Source: Desulfoluna sp942491485 (GTDB taxonomy: Bacteria > Desulfobacterota > Desulfobacteria > Desulfobacterales > Desulfolunaceae). From it: 64,000 nucleotides of DNA. The translations under genes and the position numbers were made by a program. Each line of letters starts with the position of its first letter. Position 1 is the first letter of the stretch. The notes below the pieces were generated by a model that was not told the DNA's origin, did no database searches, and saw only the letters and a program-made list of their open reading frames with translations. The DNA lies in NCBI GenBank assembly GCA_942491485.1, contig CALOAX010000004.1:620001-684000 (forward strand), read 5' to 3'. Shown here one piece after another: positions 1 through 7,611 of the stretch.

Positions 1-471
1 AAGAGTGCAGTTAGCAGGCCGTGGCTGCGCAAGTATCTTGGTTTTACGTTTCTCCAAATGTATGGGAAGACAAAGATCCGGATCCACCCCAAGTCGATCA
101 AACGATTTAAGGAGAGGGTTCGTGAGCTGACAAGCCGCAACTGCGGAAAGAGCCTGTACAGGATAATTGAGGAGTTGAACAATTACCTCAGGGGATGGTG
201 GAACTACTACCGTCTGACGGAAGCAAGGTACATCTTCAAGGCCCTGAACAAGTGGATTATCAGGCGGCTTCGATGTGTCGTCTGGAAGCAGTGGAAGAAT
301 CCAAGGACCAAGATTCGTAATTTGAAGAAGCTTGGTATCCCTCATGGTCCCGCCGTTATGTGCGGAAACGCACGAAAGAAATACTGGCGCATGAGCAAGG
401 TCAAGTGGATAAATTTCGCGCTTCCGCCTCGATATTTCTTCTCTCGCGGATTGTTCCTTCCGGGAGTGTAA
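1..471 (+). CDS. Group II intron reverse transcriptase/maturase, C-terminal part (copy 1, cut by window edge)
   Basis: The reading frame is open from base 1 and ends at a TAA at 469-471. It covers the last ~156 residues of an intron-encoded reverse transcriptase: the thumb/maturase (X) region with the LNNYLRGWWNYYRL signature, and the C-terminal segment. The protein is almost identical to the C-terminus of the complete copy at 2022-3332. There is no HNH endonuclease domain after the maturase region. The polymerase part lies outside the window. The protein would help splice its own intron RNA and reverse transcribe it into new sites. Confidence 0.9.
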   Translation, partial: KSAVSRPWLRKYLGFTFLQMYGKTKIRIHPKSIKRFKERVRELTSRNCGKSLYRIIEELNNYLRGWWNYYRLTEARYIFKALNKWIIRRLRCVVWKQWKNPRTKIRNLKKLGIPHGPAVMCGNARKKYWRMSKVKWINFALPPRYFFSRGLFLPGV

Positions 472-561
472 CTCCTTTGATCAGCCGAATCGCCGAGGTA
501 CGCGATCCGTATGCCAGGTGGTGTGGGAGGGCCCTTCAGTGATGAGGGGTCCTATCCCGTT
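1..561 (+). mobile_element. Group II intron copy 1, 3' portion
   Basis: After the maturase stop codon come ~90 bases that match the end of the full intron at 1471-3422. They contain a domain V-like hairpin near 500-520 and a domain VI hairpin (GGGAGGGCCC...GGGTCCTATCCC). Identity to the other copy ends at the shared cctatcccgtt. Sequence then diverges to cggtgaggcggg, which is the cassette side of another attC-like site. The 5' end is outside the window. Confidence 0.85.
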
Positions 562-574
562 CGGTGAGGCGGGT

Positions 575-874
575 TTAAAACCAATTCCGCTTCATCTCAG
601 ATAAAAAATCTTTAGTTATCGGATATCCAGATTTATCCCCTATGACGCTATCAATGCCGCATTCAGGGCATAACGCAGTCCGGCCGATACCGTCATCATC
701 TTCGTCAATCCATTCCTCGATCGTCTTTGGAGCAAAAGTTGATGTGCAATAGAAACAACCACAAGTAAGGCTGTTTTCAATTTCAACTCGATGATTAGCC
801 GAGTGTCTATGAGCACCACTGATATCTTTTGGGAATTTTGAAACTCTACGCTTATGTTCTTCTTGCCAATTCAT
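575..874 (-). CDS. Small zinc-binding cassette protein (CGCFYC/CPEC family)
   Basis: A protein of about 99 residues, cysteine-rich in the middle, with a CGCFYC motif and a CPEC motif ~40 residues later that could bind one metal ion. The acidic stretch EEWIDEDDDG lies between them. It resembles a widespread small cytoplasmic family that begins with a WQEEHKRR-type motif. The ATG at 874 is preferred over the GTG at 883 because family members begin close to that motif. The gene is a cassette of an integron: its start follows the GTT core of an attC and its end runs into another attC core that is interrupted by group II intron copy 1. Function is unknown. Confidence 0.75.
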   Translation of the reverse strand: MNWQEEHKRRVSKFPKDISGAHRHSANHRVEIENSLTCGCFYCTSTFAPKTIEEWIDEDDDGIGRTALCPECGIDSVIGDKSGYPITKDFLSEMKRNWF

Positions 875-881
875 TTTATAC

Positions 882-1007
882 ACCGAACGCAGAATTCACG
901 GGCTGGCGGGTGATAGCGACAGACGTGAATTCAAGAAAAAGTTAAAAAAAAAAGCGCACTTCAAAAAGCGGCGCTGTCCAGCCAGTCCAGTGAAATGACA
1001 TGTTATG
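882..1007 (-). repeat. attC recombination site of an integron cassette
   Basis: Read on the minus strand it opens with ATAACA, overlapping the stop codon of the 1003-1326 gene, and closes with GCGTTCGG. The internal arms TTCAC-x-CTGGC and GCCAG-x-GTGAA are inverted repeats with unpaired bases on one side, as in attC sites. Length is about 125 bases. It separates two cassette genes that read in the same direction. Confidence 0.75.
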
Positions 1008-1326
1008 TTTTTACTCGTATTAACAAGTCATTATATATTTCAATAATTTTTGATGTTCCAACTATTCTACTGCCTTCTTGAATATTCATTTCTTTACCAA
1101 TCCAAAGTGAATTTGGATAAGCTTCTGGTGAAATATAATTTACAAAGGCCAGAGCTGTTTCTCCCGGATTAAGCATTTCTTTATCAACCAATTGAATATT
1201 TCCTGAAGTAAGATAGTCCTTTTTAATTAAATGTGCTCCCCTATACCCTGAAAATATTGGTCCATGCCCACTTATTTCAGTTGGTAATAGAGTAATTTCA
1301 ATTAATGCATCAAAGTCTTCATTCAT
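1003..1326 (-). CDS. Cassette protein resembling EF-Tu domain 3
   Basis: A 107-residue protein encoded by an integron cassette. Its sequence follows the order of EF-Tu C-terminal domain landmarks: LLPTEISGHGPIFSGYRG corresponds to the LPKEEGG..TPFFSGYRPQ segment, LVDKEMLNPGETA to the MVMPGDN turn, and EGSRIVGTSKI to EGGRTVGAGVV. It has no GTPase domain, so it would be a stand-alone beta-barrel. The EF-Tu likeness is my reading from memory and the function is unknown. The stop codon lies within the following attC site. Confidence 0.7.
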   Translation of the reverse strand: MNEDFDALIEITLLPTEISGHGPIFSGYRGAHLIKKDYLTSGNIQLVDKEMLNPGETALAFVNYISPEAYPNSLWIGKEMNIQEGSRIVGTSKIIEIYNDLLIRVKT

Positions 1327-1346
1327 TTTTTTAATCTAATTTTGAA

Positions 1347-1470
1347 GCATAACGTATAGCTAACGGGCCGGGCGGCGCATGGCGACAAAGGCCTGAAAGC
1401 GAAAGTGATTGGTTTGCAGAAACGCTTGGAAACGCCCAGCAGTAGCCCGGTCCGAGTTTAGCGCCTTGTT
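1347..1470 (-). repeat. attC site interrupted by the group II intron
   Basis: On the minus strand, joining across the intron (3423-3426 to 1470), the site reads GGTTAAC-AAGGCG..., arm CTAAAC..GG.CCGGGC, ~60 bases, arm GCCCGG.CC.GTTAG, then ACGTTATGC. The arms pair with extrahelical bases, the hallmark of attC. The intron occupies the position between GTT and AAC of the core on the plus strand. Confidence 0.75.
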
Positions 1471-3422
1471 GTGTGCCGGGCACGGCACACGTCCTTAAAA
1501 GTGAGCCAAATGGTAGTATTATTGTGAGCATTTGGCAAGTCTTAGACCCAGCCAGGTGGAGGCGAAGGGTGTAGCGGTAGAACAACGAGGTATCGGTGAC
1601 GGTGCTTCGGAAGGCAGTCGTCCTGCTGCGGCAGGATACCGCGAAGGTACGGGGTGACGTACAGAAACCGAGTTGAGGCGTGCATGAGTGGGACGAGCCT
1701 GCAACACAAGGCGAAGTCCTCTATCCACTATAGGCTCTGCCCGTATACTCGGCGCCCACGTACCGAAAGGCGTGTGTTTACCCCGGGAGGCCTCCCATGT
1801 GCCCCGGAAAGTCGCGTGCGACGGAAATTGGCTGAGGGCGGGGCAACCCGCTCTGACCGCATGGGAGGAGTCAGCCGAGGGCATAGTAGTCAGAGGAAAC
1901 GAGCCGGGCCTCCCTTAAAGGGGAGAAGTATACCCGGAGGACTCACCCTGGTGAAGGCCTGAACGGTGCCCGACCCGAATGGGGCGGGTAAATGAAAATG
2001 ACAAGTAGGAGGTGTGTACTTATGAGCATTATGCCCCAGCAGGTGGAAATGTTCATAGCGTCGCAGATAGCCGAACGTCTGGGAGGCAACCCCCGGCTCA
2101 TGGAGATGATCCTTGAGCGGAGGAATATGTTCAGCGCCCTGAAGCGGGTCCGAAGCAACAAAGGAGCCCCCGGGGTTGACGGGATGACCGTGAACCAACT
2201 GGGTGGATACCTGAGGCGGCATTGGCCCACGATCAGGGAGGAGCTTTTAAGCGGGACCTACAACCCCTTCCCCGTCCGGCGCAAGGAGATACCCAAGCCG
2301 GATGGCGGGGTGCGGTTGCTTGGGATCCCGACGGTCCTTGACCGGCTCATCCAGCAGGCCATCAGTCAGATTTTGGCACAGGTGTGGGACCCGACCTTTT
2401 CTGAGTTCAGCTATGGATTCAGGCCGGGACGGTGCCAGCGTGACGCCATTTATCAGGCGAAGGGCTATCTGCTTGAGGGGTACACTCACGTCGTTGATAT
2501 GGACCTGTCGAAGTTCTTCGACAGGGTCAACCACGATCGCCTGATGAGCAGGTTGGCGGCACGGGTTCAGGACAAGCGCGTCCTGAAGCTGATCCGTAAA
2601 TACCTGACCGCCGGGACGATGATCGGCGGGCTTGTCTCGCCGTCCGTGGAAGGTACGCCCCAGGGCGGTCCTCTCTCGCCGCTGCTCTCCAATATCGTCC
2701 TTGACGAATTGGACAAAGAGCTGGAGGCAAGGGGGCATTGCTTTGTCAGATATGCCGATGACTTCGTGATCTACACCAAAAGCAAGAAAGCTGCGTTGCG
2801 GGTCAAAACGAGCATCACGGGGTATATCACCGAGAAGCTCAAGCTCAAGGTCAACGAGGAGAAGAGCGCGGTCAGTAGGCCGTGGCTACGCAAGTATCTT
2901 GGTTTTACGTTTATTCAAATGTACGGGAAGACAAAGATCCGGATCCACGCCAAATCGATCAAACGATTCAAGGAGAGGGTCCGGGAGCTGACAAGCCGCA
3001 ACTGCGGAAAGAGCCTGTACAGGATAATTGAGGAGTTGAACAATTACCTCAGGGGATGGTGGAACTACTACCGTCTGACGGAAGCCAGGTATATCTTCAA
3101 GGCCCTGAACAAGTGGATTATCAGGCGGCTTCGATGTGTCGTCTGGAAGCAGTGGAAGAATCCAAGGACCAAGATTCGTAATTTAAAGAAGCTTGGAATC
3201 CCTCATGGTCCCGCCGTGATGTGCGGCAACGCACGAAAGAAGTACTGGCGCATGAGCAAGGTCAAGTGGATAAACTTCGCGCTTCCGCCCCGATATTTCT
3301 TCTCTCGCGGATTGTTTCTTCCGGGAGTGTAACTCCTTTGATCAGCCGAATCGCCGAGGTACGCGATCCGTATGCCAGGTGGTGTGGGAGGGCCCTTCAG
3401 TGATGGAGGGTCCTATCCCGTT
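1471..3422 (+). mobile_element. Complete group IIC-type intron inserted in an attC site
   Basis: It starts with GTGTG at 1471, matching the group II 5' consensus GUGYG. About 550 bases of structured RNA follow, then the maturase gene, a domain V-like hairpin (~3353-3385) and a domain VI hairpin (~3386-3420). The 3' border is ambiguous by two bases (TT). The intron is in the opposite orientation to the cassette genes and sits in the attC core, TTGTT|AAC. Bacterial class C introns of the attC-specific type are known to target integron attC sites in this orientation. Their maturases lack the endonuclease domain, as here. Class is inferred from target and protein architecture. Confidence 0.85.
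2022..3332 (+). CDS. ltrA: Group II intron reverse transcriptase/maturase
   Basis: A 436-residue intron-encoded protein. The ATG at 2022 is chosen because TAGGAGG lies just upstream; an in-frame ATG at 1992 lacks such a site. Reverse transcriptase blocks are present in order: KEIPKPDGGVRLLGIPT, SYGFRPGRCQRDAI, DLSKFFDRVNHDRL, GTPQGGPLSPLLSNI and the catalytic YADD near residue 244-247. The maturase/X region LNNYLRGWWNYYRL follows. No HNH endonuclease domain is visible, so target-primed insertion must use another primer. It acts with the intron RNA that surrounds it. The C-terminal third is nearly identical to the copy at 1-471. Confidence 0.95.
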   Translation: MSIMPQQVEMFIASQIAERLGGNPRLMEMILERRNMFSALKRVRSNKGAPGVDGMTVNQLGGYLRRHWPTIREELLSGTYNPFPVRRKEIPKPDGGVRLLGIPTVLDRLIQQAISQILAQVWDPTFSEFSYGFRPGRCQRDAIYQAKGYLLEGYTHVVDMDLSKFFDRVNHDRLMSRLAARVQDKRVLKLIRKYLTAGTMIGGLVSPSVEGTPQGGPLSPLLSNIVLDELDKELEARGHCFVRYADDFVIYTKSKKAALRVKTSITGYITEKLKLKVNEEKSAVSRPWLRKYLGFTFIQMYGKTKIRIHAKSIKRFKERVRELTSRNCGKSLYRIIEELNNYLRGWWNYYRLTEARYIFKALNKWIIRRLRCVVWKQWKNPRTKIRNLKKLGIPHGPAVMCGNARKKYWRMSKVKWINFALPPRYFFSRGLFLPGV

Positions 3423-3945
3423 AACCCCAATTCTCGGATAATATCCATGCGGCTTGGAACTCACGTGTGATTGCATTAAATGTAAATTTACAACCTTCAT
3501 CAGTAAGGTCATTTAGCACGCCTTTAATTATCGGTCCTGATTGACCCGTAAAACTAATGCCATCAGCCGACACTCTTTCGCCTGACCATTTTAGTTTAGG
3601 CCCCTTAAATAGCGCGAGGCACAAGCCATCAGTTGCAACTAAAAAACCTGTTTCGTCGTTGTAAAGTATGTTGTCAATCCCATCCCATTCAGTTGTTGAT
3701 ATAATTTCTCTTTTATTGGGATCAACGAAATACCCCTGGCCACCTGCAACGACTAAAAATAGTTTTTCATTGGGTATACGAAAAACAGTGTTAAAAGAAC
3801 TCCACCCGCTTTGACTGAATACACCAACCCATTCTAAATAATCCTTATCAAGAAACTTAACCCACAATGTATTCCCAGACATTGAAAAATTGTGTTCTTC
3901 AAAATCTCCAGACAAGGGTGGTCTATCAAGGATTTCCGCTTCCAT
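3421..3945 (-). CDS. Hypothetical integron cassette protein
   Basis: A 174-residue protein without signal peptide or membrane segment. It is rich in short beta-strand-like stretches such as LWVKFLDKDYLEWVGVF and KLFLVVAGGQGYFVDP, suggesting a beta-propeller-like or immunity-protein-like fold. I do not recognise the family. It lies as a single-gene cassette: its TAA stop overlaps the first core of the attC that carries the group II intron, and the TT at the intron end keeps the stop codon intact. Base composition is more AT-rich than the core genes to the right, in keeping with transfer. Confidence 0.6.
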   Translation of the reverse strand: MEAEILDRPPLSGDFEEHNFSMSGNTLWVKFLDKDYLEWVGVFSQSGWSSFNTVFRIPNEKLFLVVAGGQGYFVDPNKREIISTTEWDGIDNILYNDETGFLVATDGLCLALFKGPKLKWSGERVSADGISFTGQSGPIIKGVLNDLTDEGCKFTFNAITREFQAAWILSENWG

Positions 3946-3968
3946 GAAATTGCTATGTCCTTAAAGGG

Positions 3969-4095
3969 GGTTAACAATTATTAGTGTGCAAAAATGCGCC
4001 ATAAAACCGAGATCCCCGGGTTTATGATGCAAAAACGCTCACATATCAAAATATATTGGTCTTATGATGCAACATTGCACAATAAGTGGTTTGGA
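3969..4095 (-). repeat. Possible further attC site upstream of the 3421-3945 cassette
   Basis: A GTTAAC core at 3969-3974 is followed on the plus strand by TTATTAGTGTGC and, ~80 bases later, by GCACAATAAG and GGTTTGG. These could be attC arms and the distal core. The same bases belong to the palindrome cluster, so the arms may be coincidental. Confidence 0.35.
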
Positions 4096-4215
4096 TGCGC
4101 CATAAAACCATCGTAATAGGGTTTATGGCGCGAAAATGCGCAATAAATATTGATTCAAGGTTTTATGGTGCAAAAATGCGTCATAAACCCGTATATGTCA
4201 CAAAAAAGCGCATGG
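3981..4215. repeat. Cluster of about six ~26 bp palindromes
   Basis: Variants of one dyad, TTTATGGCGCA and TGCGCCATAAA separated by about four A-rich bases, recur at 3981-4006, 4021-4041, 4061-4087, 4094-4108 (half), 4121-4148 and 4161-4188, with a weaker one near 4192-4215. Spacing is about 35-40 bases. There is no credible gene here. Possible roles are an operator array, recombinase or replication-protein sites, or structured RNA. Confidence 0.7.
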
Positions 4216-4378
4216 GGCCGTCAGGGGTACTCCAAATTTCCCTCTAAGGTATATGAAAGATACCATCGTTGGGCAAGGAAGAAATATCAATGTTTACTGA
4301 ATGGTAACGAGTGTGCTCCAAGAAGAGCTATCGTGGGTAGATCATTGGTGTCACTGTCTTCTCATGGAATACCCGGGT

Positions 4379-4557
4379 TAACCCGGATATTTCACGAGTT
4401 GAGTGTATCCATGTTCAAGGCATCAGAGCCGCAGATGTAGTGCTTTACCTCAATGCTCTGATAACGCTGAAGATGGGTGAACTCGGCTTGCCTGAAGGGT
4501 GACAAAAACGAGCGTCAAACCGTGAATGACATGTTGTGTTTTTGAAATTCCGGGTTA
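4379..4557. repeat. TAACCCGG inverted-repeat element, copy B
   Basis: It is bounded by TTAACCCGGATATTTCA and TGAAATTCCGGGTTA in inverted orientation. The interior resembles the copies at 5383 and 62641 (CGAAGGGTGA..., CGTGAATGACATGTTGTG). It is non-coding and MITE-like. A right-end half (TCATGGAATACCCGGGTTA) abuts it on the left at 4362-4380. The right end overlaps the stop codon of the MntA-like gene. Confidence 0.75.
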
Positions 4558-4875
4558 GAGTGTTGATGCTCTCTGGTAAATGGGCTTTCCGACGCGATCA
4601 ATGTGAGATTTTAAGGCGGGATTCTGGAGGGTATTGTAGTGGAGGATGTCAAAAAAGTAGGGAATGAGAGTCTCCTCTTCAAGGAGGTCTTTGAGTTCAA
4701 GGACCTGTTCTGGGGTCACCCGTTCTCCTTTAACGGCAAGGTCGACATCAGAGCCGATTTTTTCTGTTCCCTTGGCGCGTGATCCAAAAATCAAGACGCA
4801 CTCTACCGTAGGGAATCTTGTTGCAACGTCTCGAATAACGCTGATTTCTCTCTCTTTTAACCCGAATCGCTTCAT
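4555..4875 (-). CDS. mntA: MntA-type nucleotidyltransferase antitoxin
   Basis: A 106-residue minimal nucleotidyltransferase with the motif GS-x10-DVD (GSRAKG...SDVDLAV), the canonical metal and nucleotide-binding signature of MNT antitoxins. It follows the HEPN gene with a 4-base ATGA overlap, the usual order of HepT-MntA pairs. Known members silence the partner toxin by adding AMP to a tyrosine next to its catalytic histidine. The stop codon TAA is supplied by the end of the neighbouring inverted-repeat element, so the natural C-terminus may have been slightly altered. Confidence 0.88.
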   Translation of the reverse strand: MKRFGLKEREISVIRDVATRFPTVECVLIFGSRAKGTEKIGSDVDLAVKGERVTPEQVLELKDLLEEETLIPYFFDILHYNTLQNPALKSHIDRVGKPIYQRASTL

Positions 4876-5303
4876 TTTTGGATCATGCCCTGAAACGTGG
4901 TGTGGAGTTCGGTGAGATTTGGGAAGTAGGTTGTTCGAATGCGGCGTTCTACTTCCATTGCGGTGGCTTCATCATAGGTATGGACCGTAAGATTTCTGTC
5001 CTTCAGAGCTTTGAGCCATGATTCACCATCGGCAATTAAACCGGATTGGAACGCCTGTTTGATGGCAGCACGGGGGCTTTGAATTTCATACCCTTCCTCT
5101 TCCAGATAGTCCTTCATGATTTTCCATGCCAATTCAAATGACATCTCATAGAACTGAATCAGGCCGGCGCGTTCTACCCGGGAGGGGGTGTCGATTTCAA
5201 TGGCGAGTTCTAACTCCCCAAAGGCCCTGCAAAAGTTCTCAAAGCGCTGTACCCATCGAATGTCTTTGTCTGTTTCCGCCATTGGCTCAGTTCCTTTCAT
5301 CAT
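4872..5303 (-). CDS. hepT: HepT-type HEPN ribonuclease toxin
   Basis: A 143-residue helical HEPN-domain protein of the HI0074/HepT family. The catalytic motif R-x4-H-x-Y is seen as RNLTVHTY near residues 103-110; the arginine and histidine are the RNase residues and the tyrosine is the expected AMPylation target. AGGAG lies six bases before the ATG at 5303. It forms a two-gene operon with the downstream antitoxin. The position next to an integron array and repeat elements fits an accessory stabilising module. Toxicity is inferred from the intact motif. Confidence 0.88.
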   Translation of the reverse strand: MMKGTEPMAETDKDIRWVQRFENFCRAFGELELAIEIDTPSRVERAGLIQFYEMSFELAWKIMKDYLEEEGYEIQSPRAAIKQAFQSGLIADGESWLKALKDRNLTVHTYDEATAMEVERRIRTTYFPNLTELHTTFQGMIQK

Positions 5304-5382
5304 GTGGCTCCTGACTCCATTTGTACCGTGATATGCCCTAAAAATCCATGGGGTGCTTGGATACCGTCTGATAATTGTTCTC

Positions 5383-5546
5383 TAACCCGGATATTTCAGG
5401 CGTTGACTGCACCCATATTCAAGGGCTCAGAGCTGCAGACATCGTGGCTTACCTCAAGACTCTAAAAACGCAGCAGATGAGTGCAGCCGGCTCACCCGAA
5501 GGGTGAGGAAATCGTTCCCCAAACCCTGAACTACGTAATGTGTTTT
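5383..5546. repeat. TAACCCGG element, copy A (right end lost)
   Basis: Starts TAACCCGGATATTTCA and shares the interior of copies at 4379 and 62641, including CCCGAAGGGTGA. No right inverted end is visible. It fills the space upstream of the HepT gene. The rest of 5304-5677 shows nothing else. Confidence 0.65.
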
Positions 5547-5677
5547 TCAAACAACAAACCGTTTCACAATAACATAATAGAATTACAGTTGATTGTCGGT
5601 GTCCGGTCGTTTGCTCATGAAGTATAAGGGATAGGGCCGCACAGGAGTACTGCGTTCCAATTGCATTTAGCTATTCG

Positions 5678-5747
5678 TCACGCAGCCGGTGAGCGCCAGC
5701 GAACCGGATGCAACCCGCTTTCGAGGTGGCCCACCTCGCCGCCGGAG
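5678..5747 (-). repeat. GC-rich dispersed element (GCCTCCGGCGG family), truncated by the IS110 block
   Basis: Carries the CTTTCGAGGTGG..CCACCTCGCCGCCGGAG core seen in more than 25 places in this window. The IS110 block begins within its GCCGCCGGAG end. Confidence 0.75.
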
Positions 5748-5831
5748 TTATTCCGGTCAAAGTCAAGTCGATTTGCTCTTTGAAAATTCGGTAAAGCACC
5801 ACATCAACCTATACATCAGGAAGGGCCTTTG

Positions 5832-7265
5832 TTATTGTAGAGCCCTTGGAGCATGATCTTTGATCCCGCACTCGACAGCATAGCTGTCTTGGGACTTGAT
5901 CTGCTCCATTCTTTTTTTGTTCTGGCGCCTTGAGACAGGGGCCGCTGTATCAAACCCCTGATACCGCCTATCCTTGCTCAAGGGCACCGGTTTTTCAGCT
6001 GGTTTGCTCTTCTCACGATTCTTGTCATCAATAGCCGGATCGAAAGGTTTGCTGGACGCCAGGACGCCATAGGCCAACCTGACAAGCTTATGAATGCACA
6101 CCCCAATGGCTGCTTTTGCAACCATGCCGGAAGCTCTCTTTTCATCGTATATACGCTTTATGACATCATTGCGGCTCCCCTTCGACAACCCTGCAAGAAC
6201 AGACATATAAAGCATTGCCCTTGGGGCTTTTTGGCCTTTCTTGCTCATTTTATAGCTACCCTTTTTTGAGCCGTCCCCGCTGAGCTTAAGCTCAGGGTGA
6301 ACGCCCAAAAAAGAAGCCAGTTTTTTAGCGGACTTAAACCGCGTAATGTCCTCTATGTAAAGCATCAACACGATGGCTGTCATACGCCCAACTCCATTGA
6401 TACTCATCAGCAACTGCACCTCGGGCCAATCACACTCTTTTTCAAAACGCTGCTCAAATATAGTGATCTGTTTCGACAGAGACGCAATTTGGGAGACCGT
6501 GGAACTAACCAAAAATGCTGTTAAATCATCAGATTCTTCCGCTGTACTGGCCTTAGCATTTTTAACGAGTACCGATGCAAGGGGCTTCTTTAAGAATGGG
6601 ATTGATGCGACAGTCGCTACCCTTGCCCGAGCAAGCATCTTGGCTGTTGGGTATTTCAGTAAAAGCAGCATCAGCCATTGTGGCATTCGTGATCGATAAT
6701 ATGGCAACAACTCGGGGTTTGCGCTGTAGAGAAGCGACTCAAGTTCATTGAGAAGGACCCCCATCTGCTTTTTTAAACTCCTGTATCGACCCCACATTTT
6801 CTTCAGACTTTTGTTCGGATCTCTCTTGCCATATGGGATTTTATCTGGATGACGGATTTGATATTCAGCCACACTCCGAGCACTGATCTTATCGGTCAGG
6901 TTTCGAATCATTCCCGCTTTATTGTCATGGGCGATTCCATTGGGGTTCACCCTGGCAGCGTGCAAGTTGAACTTTCCCTGCTGCCTCAAGAGAAAGGCAT
7001 ACCAGTTATCTTCATAGCCACCAGTGCTTTCCACGGCGGCATACAATGTGGCCGAAGGATGTTTTTCAAAGAAAGCGGATATACGTTCACTAAGCTCCGC
7101 GTGACCTGTGGCTGTATCGTCTAATTGGAAATTTTCTTCCACACAGTTCATTTGATCATCGATGATGACAAAATCTGAGTAACCTTTGCTGACATCACAA
7201 CCTAAATAAAATTTCTGCACTACCTGCTCCAAACATTTAAATATCAATGGGTAACCAGATATCAT
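5832..7265 (-). CDS. IS110-family transposase, copy A
   Basis: A 477-residue recombinase. The N-terminal RuvC-like domain has the first acidic residues in YLGCDVSKG and AAVESTGGYED. The third motif reads TDKISAR instead of the usual TDxxDA, so the fourth acidic residue is replaced by serine. The C-terminal Transposase_20 domain is clear (MSINGVGRMTAIVLM...FLGVHPELKLSG...KMSKKG). It differs from the copy at 38178-39611 at only three residues, all in one short C-terminal stretch. It catalyses insertion of the element, normally guided by a bridge RNA. Confidence 0.93.
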   Translation of the reverse strand: MISGYPLIFKCLEQVVQKFYLGCDVSKGYSDFVIIDDQMNCVEENFQLDDTATGHAELSERISAFFEKHPSATLYAAVESTGGYEDNWYAFLLRQQGKFNLHAARVNPNGIAHDNKAGMIRNLTDKISARSVAEYQIRHPDKIPYGKRDPNKSLKKMWGRYRSLKKQMGVLLNELESLLYSANPELLPYYRSRMPQWLMLLLLKYPTAKMLARARVATVASIPFLKKPLASVLVKNAKASTAEESDDLTAFLVSSTVSQIASLSKQITIFEQRFEKECDWPEVQLLMSINGVGRMTAIVLMLYIEDITRFKSAKKLASFLGVHPELKLSGDGSKKGSYKMSKKGQKAPRAMLYMSVLAGLSKGSRNDVIKRIYDEKRASGMVAKAAIGVCIHKLVRLAYGVLASSKPFDPAIDDKNREKSKPAEKPVPLSKDRRYQGFDTAAPVSRRQNKKRMEQIKSQDSYAVECGIKDHAPRALQ

Positions 7266-7584
7266 CAGCCTTCTAACTATGCGGCCTCAAGCGGGTCAAG
7301 TTATTCCAGGATTTTAGTCTGGTTAGAGGAAGAAACTCCGGCACGACTTCAAGAGCCAAGGCAAGGTCCTTCTCCCAAACAAGATAAGTGCTTTATCGAA
7401 TTTAAACTGTAATCGACAAGTTTGATTTTTATTTGACTGTGACTCCACGTTTCTTTGAACTGGCAGAATCAATTGGAGCCGAGGAACGAGGTTCAAATTG
7501 ATTCTGTAATCTGGGGTCAAGGGGCTCAGCCCCTTGCTGCCGGAGGCCAGTTCTTTGGAGTCACTTTGACCATAGAAGGCATGC
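7266..7584 (-). ncRNA. Candidate bridge-RNA region of IS110 copy A
   Basis: About 320 bases of non-coding sequence upstream of the transposase, identical in both copies. IS110-group bridge RNAs are transcribed from this side. It includes a GC-rich repeat core (GGGGCTCAGCCCC hairpin at ~7519-7533). No structure was computed. Confidence 0.4.
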
Positions 7585-7611
7585 CCTTCCTCTTTTCCTA
7601 TCCCCTATAAC

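Larger units (their letters stand above)
5738..7584 (-). mobile_element. IS110-family insertion block, copy A
   Basis: An 1847-base block almost identical to 38084-39930. It holds one transposase gene, ~95 bases 3' of it and ~320 non-coding bases 5' of it. IS110-group elements keep their bridge-RNA region on the 5' side of the transposase, which fits the long 5' end. Both ends lie within GC-rich dispersed repeats, so the exact termini cannot be fixed by eye and some flank may be shared target repeat. Confidence 0.8.

Noticed and set aside
3981..4215. Palindrome cluster as a CRISPR array
   Set aside because: The units vary, have irregular spacing and no ~30-base unique spacers, and no cas genes are nearby.
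3981..4215. Palindromes as dif/XerCD sites
   Set aside because: In dif the TTAT/ATAA blocks are internal to the arms, whereas here they are external and the GCGC blocks internal; six tandem copies would also be unusual.
4150..4440. 96-codon plus-strand frame
   Set aside because: It runs through the palindromes and into an inverted-repeat element, and has no recognisable protein features.
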